NCBI GenBank assembly: GCA_937902395.1
Contig: CALGTV010000062.1
Location: 1-49,259, forward strand
Direction: 5' to 3'
Length of the DNA: 49,259 nt
Source: an uncultured Ruminococcus sp.
GTDB lineage: Bacteria; Bacillota; Clostridia; Oscillospirales; Ruminococcaceae
In this document: positions 15,267-23,313 of the stretch, in pieces
Position numbering within the stretch: position 1 is the stretch's first letter
How the letters are laid out: the number at the start of each line of letters is the position of its first letter
Program-made: the position numbers and the translations under genes
The notes under the pieces: generated by a model
The model's database searches: none
What the model saw: the letters and a program-made list of their open reading frames with translations, nothing else
Told to the model about the DNA's origin: nothing

Positions 15267-16261
15267 ACCTCGGAACATCAAATATTGTTATGACAATGGG
15301 CAAAAAAGGAGTTATCCTCAGCGAGCCCTCTGTTATCGCCTATAATACGCGAACAGAACGTGTTCTTGCAGTAGGTAAGGAAGCTTATGAAATGATTGGC
15401 AAAAATCCTGATTACATATGTGTTGCTCGTCCGGTAAGCAACGGTGTTATTTCAGATGATGATCTTGCTCACAGTATGATACGAGAATTTATTCTCAAGG
15501 TTACAGGTCGTCAGCTTATTAAACCCAGAATAATTATCTGTGTTCCCTCTTTCATCACAGACATCCAGAGCCGCGCAGTTGTTGAAGCTGCCAAGAGTGC
15601 AGGTTCTCGTCAAGTTTATCTCATTCAGGAGCCTATTGCTGCTATGATTGGTGCAGGAGTAAATATTACAAAAGCAAAAGGACACATGATTGTTGATATC
15701 GGCGGTGGAACAACTGATGTGGCTATTGTTTCTATGAACGGTATAGTTACATCTCATACAATTAAAAATGCAGGTAATTCAATTGACCATGCTATTGTGA
15801 AATATATGCAAAATAAATATAAACTGCTTATTGGCGAACGCACTGCTGAAAAAGTAAAAATCGAGCTCTGTAATCTTTATGACCCCACTGATGAAGTTAC
15901 CTATACTGTTAAGGGCAGAAGTCTTGCAAAGGGACTTCCTGCACAGATACAACTCAGCGAAATAGAGCTGTATCAGGCTATTGAAGATGAGACATTTCTC
16001 ATCATGGAAGCAGTCCGTAAAGTTTTGGAGGATGCTCCACCTGAACTTGTAGGTGATATTTATGATAATGGACTGCTTTTAACAGGAGGCGGTGCACTTC
16101 TCGGAGGTCTTACTCAACTTATCAAGCGTACACTCGGAATTAACTGTAATATTGCTAAAGATGCTGTAAACTGCGTTGCTAAAGGTACAGGTATGGCATT
16201 TGACAACATGACTGCACTTCTTGACGGATTTGAAGCAGCAACCGTATATAAGTACAGATAG
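15242..16261 (+). CDS. mreB: MreB/Mbl-type bacterial actin
   Basis: 339 residues, usual MreB length. Actin-fold nucleotide motifs are present: phosphate 1 DIGIDLGTSNIVM, connect/phosphate 2 HMIVDIGGGTTDVAIVS, and adenosine motif GLLLTGGGALLGG. QEPIAAMIGAG matches the MreB signature. MreB forms membrane-bound filaments that guide cell-wall synthesis. The gene starts inside the end of recD2 with AAGGAAG upstream and is translationally coupled; mreC and mreD do not follow, so it may be an Mbl/MreBH-like paralogue. Its presence in an otherwise Ruminococcus-like (coccoid) genome is notable. Confidence 0.92.
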   Translation: MANTDIGIDLGTSNIVMTMGKKGVILSEPSVIAYNTRTERVLAVGKEAYEMIGKNPDYICVARPVSNGVISDDDLAHSMIREFILKVTGRQLIKPRIIICVPSFITDIQSRAVVEAAKSAGSRQVYLIQEPIAAMIGAGVNITKAKGHMIVDIGGGTTDVAIVSMNGIVTSHTIKNAGNSIDHAIVKYMQNKYKLLIGERTAEKVKIELCNLYDPTDEVTYTVKGRSLAKGLPAQIQLSEIELYQAIEDETFLIMEAVRKVLEDAPPELVGDIYDNGLLLTGGGALLGGLTQLIKRTLGINCNIAKDAVNCVAKGTGMAFDNMTALLDGFEAATVYKYR

Positions 16262-16351
16262 CCACAATATCTACAAATTGTGAATAATTCGTTAATATAA
16301 AGATAGTCTAAATAAACAAAATTACTCAGATATTTTAGGTTAATTTGCAAA

Positions 16352-16380
16352 TTGATTTTGTATCAACAAAATGGTATAAT
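16352..16380 (+). promoter_or_regulatory. Sigma-A promoter of the PAS-GGDEF-EAL gene
   Basis: TTGATT (16352-16357), 17-bp spacer, TATAAT (16375-16380). The roughly 110-base leader contains a small palindrome TTGAAGCACTTCAA (about 16433-16447) but no c-di-GMP riboswitch that I can recognise. Confidence 0.75.
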
Positions 16381-16497
16381 GTATAGTGTAATAGAATAAT
16401 TTCTAAAAAAGCATCAAATTAACCAACGACGAATTGAAGCACTTCAATATGTTCTGCTCCCTCTTTCGTCACTTAACAAAGAAATGGTGGTGATTTT

Positions 16498-18198
16498 GTG
16501 TCAGACAAAAACAAAAAATTAAACGCCTTATTTAATGCTGTTTCTGTTATGGCCGAGGGCGCTTACGTTTACGTCTGTGATATGAAAACCAATATGTCCC
16601 GTTGGTCGAAAACAGCAGTTGAATATTTCGGGCTTCCTGATGAATATATGCTCGATGCTGGACTTATCTGGTCAGAACATATCCATCCCAACGACAGAGA
16701 AAAATACGACAAAGATATTAATGACATATTTAATGGCATTATTCAAAATCATGACATGCTTTATCGTGCAAAAGTTGCTGACGGTTCTTACTGCACCTGT
16801 ACTTGTAAGGGGGCAGTGATTCGTGATGAAAACGATAACCCTGATTTCTTTTGCGGCATTATCAGAAATCATAACACTGTAAATTATGTAGACGCTATTA
16901 CTGGTTTACGTACTCTCTACGGTTTTCTTGATGATTTAAAAGCTCTTTGTTTCTCACGCAGAAAAAGCCTTATTATCATGCTTGGACTTTCTTCTTTTGC
17001 GAATATCAATGATTTTTACGGTTATTCCTTCGGTGATCGTATTATTCAAGTTCTTTCAAGAAAAATTATAGAGTTATCTCCTGCAAATTGCAAGATATAT
17101 CGAATGAATGGCACAAGATTTGCAATTATTACTGATACTGTTTCCTATGAAGAAGCCGAAAAAATTTACGACAAGCTTAATACGTATTTACGAACAGATT
17201 TTTTTGTTGATGAACAGAGAGTGGTTCTTTCGCTTAATGGTGGCGCTATTTGTGCAGACAGATTTGATATTTCATCCGAAACATACTATTCATGTCTAAG
17301 ATCAGCTTATTATCAGTCAAAATTCAAACGTTGTGGCGGATTTGTAGTATTTGATGATATTATTAAATTTGACAACAGAGATTACATTAAACGTATCAAT
17401 ATAATCCGTAATAGTATAGCTGAAGGTTGCAAAGGTTTCTATCTCAGATATCAACCTATAATTGACGCTTATACTGAGAAGATTACCGGAGTTGAAGCTC
17501 TTATACGTTGGAAAAACGATGAACTTGGAGAAATATACCCTAACGAGTTTATTGAGGTATTGGAGCAGGATTCGCTTTTCCCTGAACTTGGCAAATGGAT
17601 TCTAAAAACAGCTATGGAAGATGGAAAAAAATTTCAAGAAAAAAATCCTGACATTTCTGTCAGCGTCAATCTTTCATATACTCAGCTTGAAAAAAATGGT
17701 TTTATAAACGATTTATTTGAAATAATTGATAATACAGAGTTTCCAAAATCCAAATTATGTCTTGAAATTACTGAACGCTGTCAGCTTCTCAATATGGATT
17801 TGCTTAAAAATATGTTTACTATTTTCAGACAGAATGGAATTAAAATTGCTGTTGACGATTTCTGTACAGGCTATTCTACTCTCGGATTTTTGCGTTCAGT
17901 TCCTGTTGATATTGTAAAAATCGATAGAGAATTCGTGAAAAATATTAAGATTGACAAGGCTGATAAAAGTTCAGTTCAGTTTATTTCTGACCTCGCTGGT
18001 GCTTTTTCTGCTGACGTATGTGCTGAGGGTATTGAGAATAATGAAATCCGTGTTTGCATGAAGGATTACAATAATATCGGAAGCTTGCAGGGATATCATT
18101 ATTCAAAGCCAATTACAGCAGATACATTGCTTGATTTACTTGATGCTATTAATGAAAGCGCTGACAAGCCATTTGATTGGGCAAAATATTTCAGCTGA
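16498..18198 (+). CDS. PAS-GGDEF-EAL cyclic-di-GMP phosphodiesterase
   Basis: 566 residues, GTG start with GGTGGTGA upstream. A PAS_3-type sensor (about 20-125; SEHIHPNDREKYDKDI and GIIRNHN) is followed by a GGDEF domain (about 135-295) whose active-site loop reads NGTRF in place of GGDEF, so it cannot be a normal cyclase. The EAL domain (about 310-555) keeps its motifs: VEALIRW, SVNLSYTQL, CLEITER, VDDFCTGYSTLGFL, VKIDREFV, CAEGIE and LQGYHYSKP. This predicts c-di-GMP hydrolysis regulated by the PAS domain and possibly by GTP bound to the degenerate GGDEF. No membrane segment is present, so it is cytoplasmic. It is transcribed alone and ends at a bidirectional terminator. Confidence 0.93.
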   Translation: MSDKNKKLNALFNAVSVMAEGAYVYVCDMKTNMSRWSKTAVEYFGLPDEYMLDAGLIWSEHIHPNDREKYDKDINDIFNGIIQNHDMLYRAKVADGSYCTCTCKGAVIRDENDNPDFFCGIIRNHNTVNYVDAITGLRTLYGFLDDLKALCFSRRKSLIIMLGLSSFANINDFYGYSFGDRIIQVLSRKIIELSPANCKIYRMNGTRFAIITDTVSYEEAEKIYDKLNTYLRTDFFVDEQRVVLSLNGGAICADRFDISSETYYSCLRSAYYQSKFKRCGGFVVFDDIIKFDNRDYIKRINIIRNSIAEGCKGFYLRYQPIIDAYTEKITGVEALIRWKNDELGEIYPNEFIEVLEQDSLFPELGKWILKTAMEDGKKFQEKNPDISVSVNLSYTQLEKNGFINDLFEIIDNTEFPKSKLCLEITERCQLLNMDLLKNMFTIFRQNGIKIAVDDFCTGYSTLGFLRSVPVDIVKIDREFVKNIKIDKADKSSVQFISDLAGAFSADVCAEGIENNEIRVCMKDYNNIGSLQGYHYSKPITADTLLDLLDAINESADKPFDWAKYFS

Positions 18199-18211
18199 TA
18201 CATAAACAATT

Positions 18212-18243
18212 ATCCCGATAGGCTGTTGCTTATCGGGATTTTT
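18212..18243. terminator. Bidirectional terminator between convergent genes
   Basis: ATCCCGATA (18212-18220) pairs with TATCGGGAT (18231-18239), followed by T-run; it lies between the EAL gene and the alpha/beta hydrolase gene. Confidence 0.85.
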
Positions 18244-18247
18244 CATA

Positions 18248-19240
18248 CTATTTTAATTTATCAAGAAATTTAGTCAGAGATTTCATAAACTCCTCAGGAT
18301 TGTCAAAAAAGCAAGCGTGTGACGCTTGAGGAATTATTACAACCTCTTTCACAGGTGCAGTTATGTGTTCAAAACATTCCGTTATCAAATCCGAAGGACA
18401 GATTGTTTCTTCTTCACCGAAAATGAACTGAACGGGGACTTTAAAATTAAGTTTTTTTCTGAAATCATATGTAGCCATTGTTTCAAGTGATTTTTCGAGA
18501 AGCTTTGTTTTAGGAAATGATGATGCAATTTTTTCTCTGAAATTCATAAATGGTGATTTTATAACAGCGGTATAATTTGCCTTTGCATGTGGTGCAAGAT
18601 ACTTCAAAGCAATAGGCCTAAAAAATCTCATGCGTTTCTGGAATTCAGGAGTCCATAGCGGTACTTCAGGAAATCCGTCCATTATAGCCTTTATACGCTG
18701 CTCATCAACTGAATCATGCGTTTTTTCCAGAACTTTTCTGCATATCGTCAACACTCCGTCGTGATAATTCACATGCTGACCTACACTGATACAGCAAAGC
18801 ACATTTTCAGGTCGTTTTTTTGCATACTCCGAACCGATTGCAGTTCCCCATGAAAAGCCCATAATTATTATTTTTTTGAAATCATATACAGTATGAAGAT
18901 ATTTGATTATATCGTCAACATCTTTTATAAAATCAGCCATTGAGCCTGTTTTAGAAATCTCCCCCGCCCTGTCTTTATTTGCAAGATACGTTTTTCCTGC
19001 ATTGCGTTGGTCCCAGTTTACAACAGTAAATCTGTCTTCCCAGCCTTCCTGCATTACATGACATATGCCAGACATCACTCCACCCGGTCCGCCATGAATA
19101 AACAATATCAGCGGATTTTTCCTATCCGTGCCTCTTATCTGAATATACTGCTTTATACCATTGATTTCGGGATATTCATACATATATATTCCGTTTTTAT
19201 TGTCAGGATATAAAATTTTATTTTTCTGTGCTTTGTTCAT
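18248..19240 (-). CDS. Alpha/beta hydrolase, proline-iminopeptidase-like
   Basis: 330 residues. The oxyanion-hole segment FIHGGPGG, the motif VVNWDQRNAGKT and the nucleophile elbow GFSWGTAIG (Ser in G-x-S-x-G) match the prolyl aminopeptidase/peptidase S33 branch of the alpha/beta hydrolases. The acid residue is expected in FIFGEEETICPSDL and the His in PQASHACFFDNPEEF. No signal peptide, so cytoplasmic. The substrate may be small peptides with N-terminal Pro or an unrelated ester or amide. It has its own promoter divergent from the XRE operon. Confidence 0.88.
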   Translation of the reverse strand: MNKAQKNKILYPDNKNGIYMYEYPEINGIKQYIQIRGTDRKNPLILFIHGGPGGVMSGICHVMQEGWEDRFTVVNWDQRNAGKTYLANKDRAGEISKTGSMADFIKDVDDIIKYLHTVYDFKKIIIMGFSWGTAIGSEYAKKRPENVLCCISVGQHVNYHDGVLTICRKVLEKTHDSVDEQRIKAIMDGFPEVPLWTPEFQKRMRFFRPIALKYLAPHAKANYTAVIKSPFMNFREKIASSFPKTKLLEKSLETMATYDFRKKLNFKVPVQFIFGEEETICPSDLITECFEHITAPVKEVVIIPQASHACFFDNPEEFMKSLTKFLDKLK

Positions 19241-19281
19241 TACTTTCCTCCAAAATAATTTAATTATAATTCAATAATATT

Positions 19282-19310
19282 AGTATAACTTATTTCTATT
19301 ATAATGTCAA
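19282..19310 (-). promoter_or_regulatory. Sigma-A promoter of the alpha/beta hydrolase gene
   Basis: Minus strand: TTGACA (19310-19305), 17-bp spacer, TATACT (19287-19282). Confidence 0.75.
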
Positions 19311-19378
19311 GTGTTTATTGTAAGAAGTAACAAATTATTTCTTTATTATCACTTGTAAACTTGTTTATTCTTCCAAAG

Positions 19379-19457
19379 GTGATGAATTTGTCACTTTTCT
19401 ATTGACAGGACGAGCTCTTTGTGATATAATTGTCACATAAGGTGATAAATAAATCAC
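19379..19457 (+). promoter_or_regulatory. Promoter with three phased 16-bp operator-like palindromes
   Basis: The promoter is TTGACA (19402-19407), 17-bp spacer, TATAAT (19425-19430). Three 16-bp sites begin with GTGAT and end with TCAC: GTGATGAATTTGTCAC (19379-19394), GTGATATAATTGTCAC (19421-19436, covering the -10) and GTGATAAATAAATCAC (19442-19457, around the start of transcription). Their starts are 42 and 21 bp apart, four and two DNA turns, so all lie on one face of the helix. The likely ligand is the XRE repressor encoded at the end of this operon. Confidence 0.75.
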
Positions 19458-19476
19458 AAGAATGGAGGAATAATTT

Positions 19477-19872
19477 ATGTTACCAAAACAAACAGTCAAC
19501 TATCGCAGAAAGCACATTGTAATTATTATTTCTGCAATCTATCTTGTTCTTTGTGCACTTGAATCATATTTTCCTTTTTTGAGTTTTATGATGAAAATAT
19601 CATATATATTCATATCCTTTCTGATGTATTCACTTTTTAGCGGTAAAGTTGAGAAAAAAGATGAATTTACAAAAGCTTCTCTTTCCAAAGCAACAGAAAT
19701 AACATTTTACATTCTTCTTGCTGCTATTTTTATTTTTTCATGCTTTATATTTGATATTACATCTGAAACTGCAAATAACTTATGCTTAGACATTGTTTTA
19801 GGCGCTATCGGTTTAAGAAGTATACTGTTTCTTATTTTCGACCATACACCTGCTGAGAAAGAGGAGGAATAA
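19477..19872 (+). CDS. Integral membrane protein of unknown function (first gene of XRE operon)
   Basis: 131 residues with about four membrane segments, two on each side of a charged loop (SGKVEKKDEFTKASLSKATE), and an acidic C-terminus. GGAGGA precedes the ATG. I do not recognise a named family. It resembles the small membrane proteins often found in front of 65-75 residue XRE regulators in Firmicutes (DUF2178-like arrangement). The partner gene starts two bases after its stop, so the two are probably made together. Confidence 0.7.
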   Translation: MLPKQTVNYRRKHIVIIISAIYLVLCALESYFPFLSFMMKISYIFISFLMYSLFSGKVEKKDEFTKASLSKATEITFYILLAAIFIFSCFIFDITSETANNLCLDIVLGAIGLRSILFLIFDHTPAEKEEE

Positions 19873-19874
19873 TC

Positions 19875-20348
19875 ATGCTGAATCTTAAAAATAAAATCCT
19901 GTCATATAAACAATACTACAAAATATGTATAATCTATAGTATAATCAATGCTTTTCTGTGGGCTTTCTGGGGAATCTCTGAGCTTTATATTATGAAGGAT
20001 AACAAAAGTTTGCTTTTCACCATAATAACCTATGCTTTGCTTTTATTATCATTCTTTATTGTAACTGAGATTTTCGCTGTTGCTTCTGCAATGCGTGACA
20101 AAGAAGATGAACTTTACAAGGAAAATGTTTCAAAAACAAATTCTGATTTTCTATGGTTCTTGTTCTTTACAGGCTTTGTAATATTTATAGCTGTAACATT
20201 TTTCAGAAATATTTCAGATACTAATACAATTACTTTAAGTTTTCACGAAGGCTTTATCGGCTCTGTCATGTATCTCCTCTATGCTGTATATAATGGAATT
20301 GCCCTGCATTACGAGAATTGCACCGCTGAGGAGGACAATGATGCCTGA
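19875..20348 (+). CDS. Integral membrane protein of unknown function (second gene of XRE operon)
   Basis: 157 residues with about four membrane segments, again split by a charged central loop (SAMRDKEDELYKENVSKTNS) that mirrors the loop of the upstream protein, so the two may be distant paralogues forming a hetero-oligomer. GAGGAGG precedes the ATG. The 3' end overlaps the XRE gene. Function unknown. Confidence 0.7.
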   Translation: MLNLKNKILSYKQYYKICIIYSIINAFLWAFWGISELYIMKDNKSLLFTIITYALLLLSFFIVTEIFAVASAMRDKEDELYKENVSKTNSDFLWFLFFTGFVIFIAVTFFRNISDTNTITLSFHEGFIGSVMYLLYAVYNGIALHYENCTAEEDNDA

Positions 20349-20547
20349 ACTCACTACTAAATTAAAGGAGTATCGTGCAAAACTCAATATGAAACAGGGT
20401 GAACTTGCGGAAAAAGTTGGCGTGCGACGTGAAACCATAATCCGACTTGAAAAAGGGCAATATAATCCCTCTCTCAAACTTGCCATGGATATCGCAAGAG
20501 TTTTCGGTGCAACTGTTGAGGAATTATTTTCGTTTGAAGAAGATTAA
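20341..20547 (+). CDS. XRE-family transcriptional regulator, short
   Basis: About 68 residues. The ATG at 20341 lies six bases after GAGGAGG; the ATG at 20338 lies only three after it. The protein is one helix-turn-helix domain: LKEYRAKLNMKQGELAEKVG, then VRRETIIRLEKGQYNPSLKL and ARVFGATVEELFSF. This is the small YozG/Cro-like class, usually dimeric repressors of their own operon. It overlaps the membrane protein gene upstream by eight bases. The three palindromes at 19379-19457 are its likely operators. Confidence 0.9.
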   Translation: MPELTTKLKEYRAKLNMKQGELAEKVGVRRETIIRLEKGQYNPSLKLAMDIARVFGATVEELFSFEED

Positions 20548-20577
20548 AAAGAGGCTGTGCAGGAAATGCACAGCCTT
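20546..20577. terminator. Terminator hairpin between XRE operon and GH9 gene
   Basis: AGGCTGTGCA (20552-20561) pairs with TGCACAGCCT (20567-20576). The strong T-run (CTTTTT) lies on the minus-strand side, so it mainly serves the GH9 gene and may also stop the XRE operon. Confidence 0.8.
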
Positions 20578-20635
20578 AGTTATACATATATGATATATCA
20601 CTTTAAGAGGTATAGAAGTAAAGTAATATTAAGAA

Positions 20636-23110
20636 TTATTCAGTAACAGGGAGTGATGAAATAAGCTTTGCGTCAAGCTTCTGAATAGTTACAGCATCAG
20701 CAGCTGTTACTCCGAGAACACCATCAACATCTGCATTAGCAGCGCCTTTCTCAGAAAGACCGTACTTATCAGGATTTCCGAGAGACTGAAGGATTGCTGT
20801 AGAATCAGCGATTGTTACTTTACCGTCGCAGTTAGCATCACCATAAAGGTCAGCCTCAACACCAGGAATTACAGGAGGATCTGTAGGATCAGTTGGAATA
20901 ATAGGCTCAGTAGGATTCTGCTCATCAGAAGATTCATCTGCTGTTTCTGTAAGAGAAATGAGATATGTAAGAGGTGAGTTCCAGTAAATTGTGATTTCAT
21001 TTGTAGAATAGCTTTCACCATTATCTACCCAGCACTTAGCAGGAGGAGAATCTATGCAATAAGCAAGTGCTGCATTATCTTCAAGATTCTGGTTTACACC
21101 ACCAACAAGCATGCCCTTCATAGGCTCTCCTACAGCCATTGAAGGTCTGTGGTGAGGTGCAACAGGAGTAGCTGTACCATAGCCTGTAACGAAACATGTT
21201 CCCAGTGGGTTTGTACCAAGGAGATAGTCGAGCTGTCCCTGAGCAGCATCGATATATTTCTGCTCACCTGTAAGGTCATATGCATGAGCAAGAATAATAC
21301 CATAGTTAGCAATAGTCATATTGCTTCCCCAGTGATAAGATTCAGTTGCAACACTATATGCCTGCTCTGCTGAAATTTCAGCAAGGTCATCAGCCTGTGA
21401 TATAATAACGCTTTTAGCATTGCCATATGCAACTGATTCCTTATCAATACTATCCATTGTAATGAGAGCGATATTACCATAGTCACCTACTGTAGACCAA
21501 TCGAGACCTCTCTTAAGCTTTGTTGAAATAGCATCAGCATCTGTAAGATAGCTTGCTTCGCCTGTTGCACGATACATCTGTGCAGCTGCCCAATAAAGCT
21601 CATCAATAGGATTTTTATCTCCATACTCACCTGTAACTACATCAGCAGGGTTTTTGTAAGTAACTTCAGGATTTGCCTTAGCCCAGTCGTATGCCTTCTT
21701 TGCAGCAGCAAGACACTTATCAGCAAAATCAGCATCAATATCCTTATAGAACTCATAAGCCATAGCCATAGATGCAGCAAAATCTGCTGTAGCAGTTGTT
21801 GATTTAGGCATTACAATAAGTGGCTTTGTTTCCTTTTCAGGCATTACATAACCAGGGAATGTATCACAAGTTACCTTATGATAAACACCACCGTCTGTCT
21901 GATCCTGCATCTTGAGCATCCACTCAAGTTCATAGCGTACTTCATCAAGAACATCGGGTGTACCATTTCCGCTTTCAGGAATACCAATATTATCACTGTA
22001 AGCTGTTGGATCTGCCTGATATGCATAGAGTACATCAGCAACAGCCTTTGCAGCAGCAACAATATATCTGCCATAGTCACCTGCATCATGCCAACCGCCT
22101 GATACTTCAATTTTATCACTTGTTCCGTAGATTGTAGCCTCTGTATCATGACAAGCTGCATGACCGAATTTATCATCCACAACCTCAGTACCACATCTCT
22201 GGAGATAGAGCATTCTTACTGTATCATCAAGAAGCGCATCATAAACATTTTCAGCAATTTCAAATGCATATGAATCATCAAGTCCTTTAGCTTTGATTAT
22301 ATACTTACCGGGAGTTGTCAAAGCGGAAAAATCACCGATATAGTTTGTTTCATCAGCAGACGCATTCTCGATAGGTCCTGTCATTTCGCCTGTGAAAACT
22401 TCTTTACCTGTAGCTTCATCGACAACGGAGAAGCTTCCGCCTTCAGTTTTTCTGAATACAGCGGTCTTCTTTGCGTCAGGCTTGTATCCAACCTGGTTAA
22501 TGTTAATAGGAATTTCATATGCTTCTGTTGCGCTGTAGTCAACATTACTATCATCTATAAGTTCAAGTGTTACATTATCAAAATAAAGCGTATGTTCGGG
22601 AAGATCCGCAGGATCATGCTCTTCTTCTACACCACAGTTGAAACAAAGCTTAGCCATGATATCTGTTTCTTCTTCCATTACAAACTCTTTCTCAAAAGTC
22701 TGCATTTCTGTTGTAACATTACAGCCCATCCATACGTATGAACGGTAGTCGGGCTTGTCCAACTGAATCATACCCTCGATGTAACGGTCAACAGTTGATC
22801 TGACATCAAAGCTAAAACGGTAAACACCGCCCTGATAAAGCTTGATTGTAGGCTGGTTAAGCTGTACAGCATAGTTTACTTTACCACGATCAAGAACGGT
22901 AAGAGCAAGCTCGCCATTCTCTTCAGCAAGTGTGTATGCTCCGCCGCTTTCCTTGTAAACAGCCCAGTTTGATTTGCCTTCATCCATACCTGGATTTCTG
23001 ATGATGTTGTCAGCAGCAAAAATAGGTGCAGCTGTTACAACGGGCATAGCAGAACCCATAATAACAACAGATGCAAGAGCAGCTAAACAACGCTTGAAAT
23101 TCTTCTTCAT
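20636..23110 (-). CDS. Secreted GH9 cellulase with CBM4-like module, Ig-like domain and dockerin
   Basis: 824 residues. Signal peptide (about 1-33), CBM4-like module (about 34-190), Ig-like CelD_N domain (about 200-283; ININQVGYKPDAKKTAVF), GH9 catalytic domain (about 290-715), Pro/Thr/Asp linker, and a type I dockerin (about 753-824). Catalytic-site marks are SGGWHDAGDYGRYIV (catalytic base Asp), APHHRPS (His/Arg signature) and STNEITIYWNSPL (acid Glu in the NE motif). The CBM4-Ig-GH9-dockerin order is that of cellulosomal processive endoglucanases and cellobiohydrolases. The dockerin (GDANCDGKVTIADSTAIL, QSLGNPDKYGL) has the R. flavefaciens-type spacing and differs from those of the PL1 and GH16 proteins, so it may bind a different cohesin. 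Confidence 0.93.
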   Translation of the reverse strand: MKKNFKRCLAALASVVIMGSAMPVVTAAPIFAADNIIRNPGMDEGKSNWAVYKESGGAYTLAEENGELALTVLDRGKVNYAVQLNQPTIKLYQGGVYRFSFDVRSTVDRYIEGMIQLDKPDYRSYVWMGCNVTTEMQTFEKEFVMEEETDIMAKLCFNCGVEEEHDPADLPEHTLYFDNVTLELIDDSNVDYSATEAYEIPININQVGYKPDAKKTAVFRKTEGGSFSVVDEATGKEVFTGEMTGPIENASADETNYIGDFSALTTPGKYIIKAKGLDDSYAFEIAENVYDALLDDTVRMLYLQRCGTEVVDDKFGHAACHDTEATIYGTSDKIEVSGGWHDAGDYGRYIVAAAKAVADVLYAYQADPTAYSDNIGIPESGNGTPDVLDEVRYELEWMLKMQDQTDGGVYHKVTCDTFPGYVMPEKETKPLIVMPKSTTATADFAASMAMAYEFYKDIDADFADKCLAAAKKAYDWAKANPEVTYKNPADVVTGEYGDKNPIDELYWAAAQMYRATGEASYLTDADAISTKLKRGLDWSTVGDYGNIALITMDSIDKESVAYGNAKSVIISQADDLAEISAEQAYSVATESYHWGSNMTIANYGIILAHAYDLTGEQKYIDAAQGQLDYLLGTNPLGTCFVTGYGTATPVAPHHRPSMAVGEPMKGMLVGGVNQNLEDNAALAYCIDSPPAKCWVDNGESYSTNEITIYWNSPLTYLISLTETADESSDEQNPTEPIIPTDPTDPPVIPGVEADLYGDANCDGKVTIADSTAILQSLGNPDKYGLSEKGAANADVDGVLGVTAADAVTIQKLDAKLISSLPVTE

Positions 23111-23178
23111 GATAAATCGTTCCTCTCGTTTTTATTTTACGATTTCAGGTGAGTAAATCAGTGCAGCAATTTATCACC

Positions 23179-23206
23179 CTTAATAATTTTATTGTACATT
23201 ATTAAG
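23179..23206. promoter_or_regulatory. Operator-like palindrome upstream of the GH9 gene
   Basis: CTTAATAAT (23179-23187) and ATTATTAAG (23198-23206) are perfect 9-bp inverted repeats around a 10-bp centre. On the minus strand the centre contains TACAAT, a candidate -10, but no good -35 is visible. A regulator bound here would occlude the promoter. Confidence 0.45.
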
Positions 23207-23277
23207 AAGAATATGTATATTATTTTCATGACAAAAATAGTAAAATAATGATATTCTTTAAAAAATCATTAACATAT

Positions 23278-23310
23278 AAAAGCAGTCCCCTTACTGAAGA
23301 GACTGCTTTT
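23278..23310 (-). terminator. Terminator of the PFK-PAP2 operon
   Basis: AAAGCAGTC pairs with GACTGCTTT and carries TTTT on the minus-strand side, just after the PAP2 stop at 23314. Confidence 0.75.
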
Positions 23311-23313
23311 CTT

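Noticed and set aside
16381..16497. c-di-GMP riboswitch in the leader of the EAL gene
   Set aside because: The leader is only about 110 bases and shows none of the conserved GEMM-I blocks; only a small palindrome is present.
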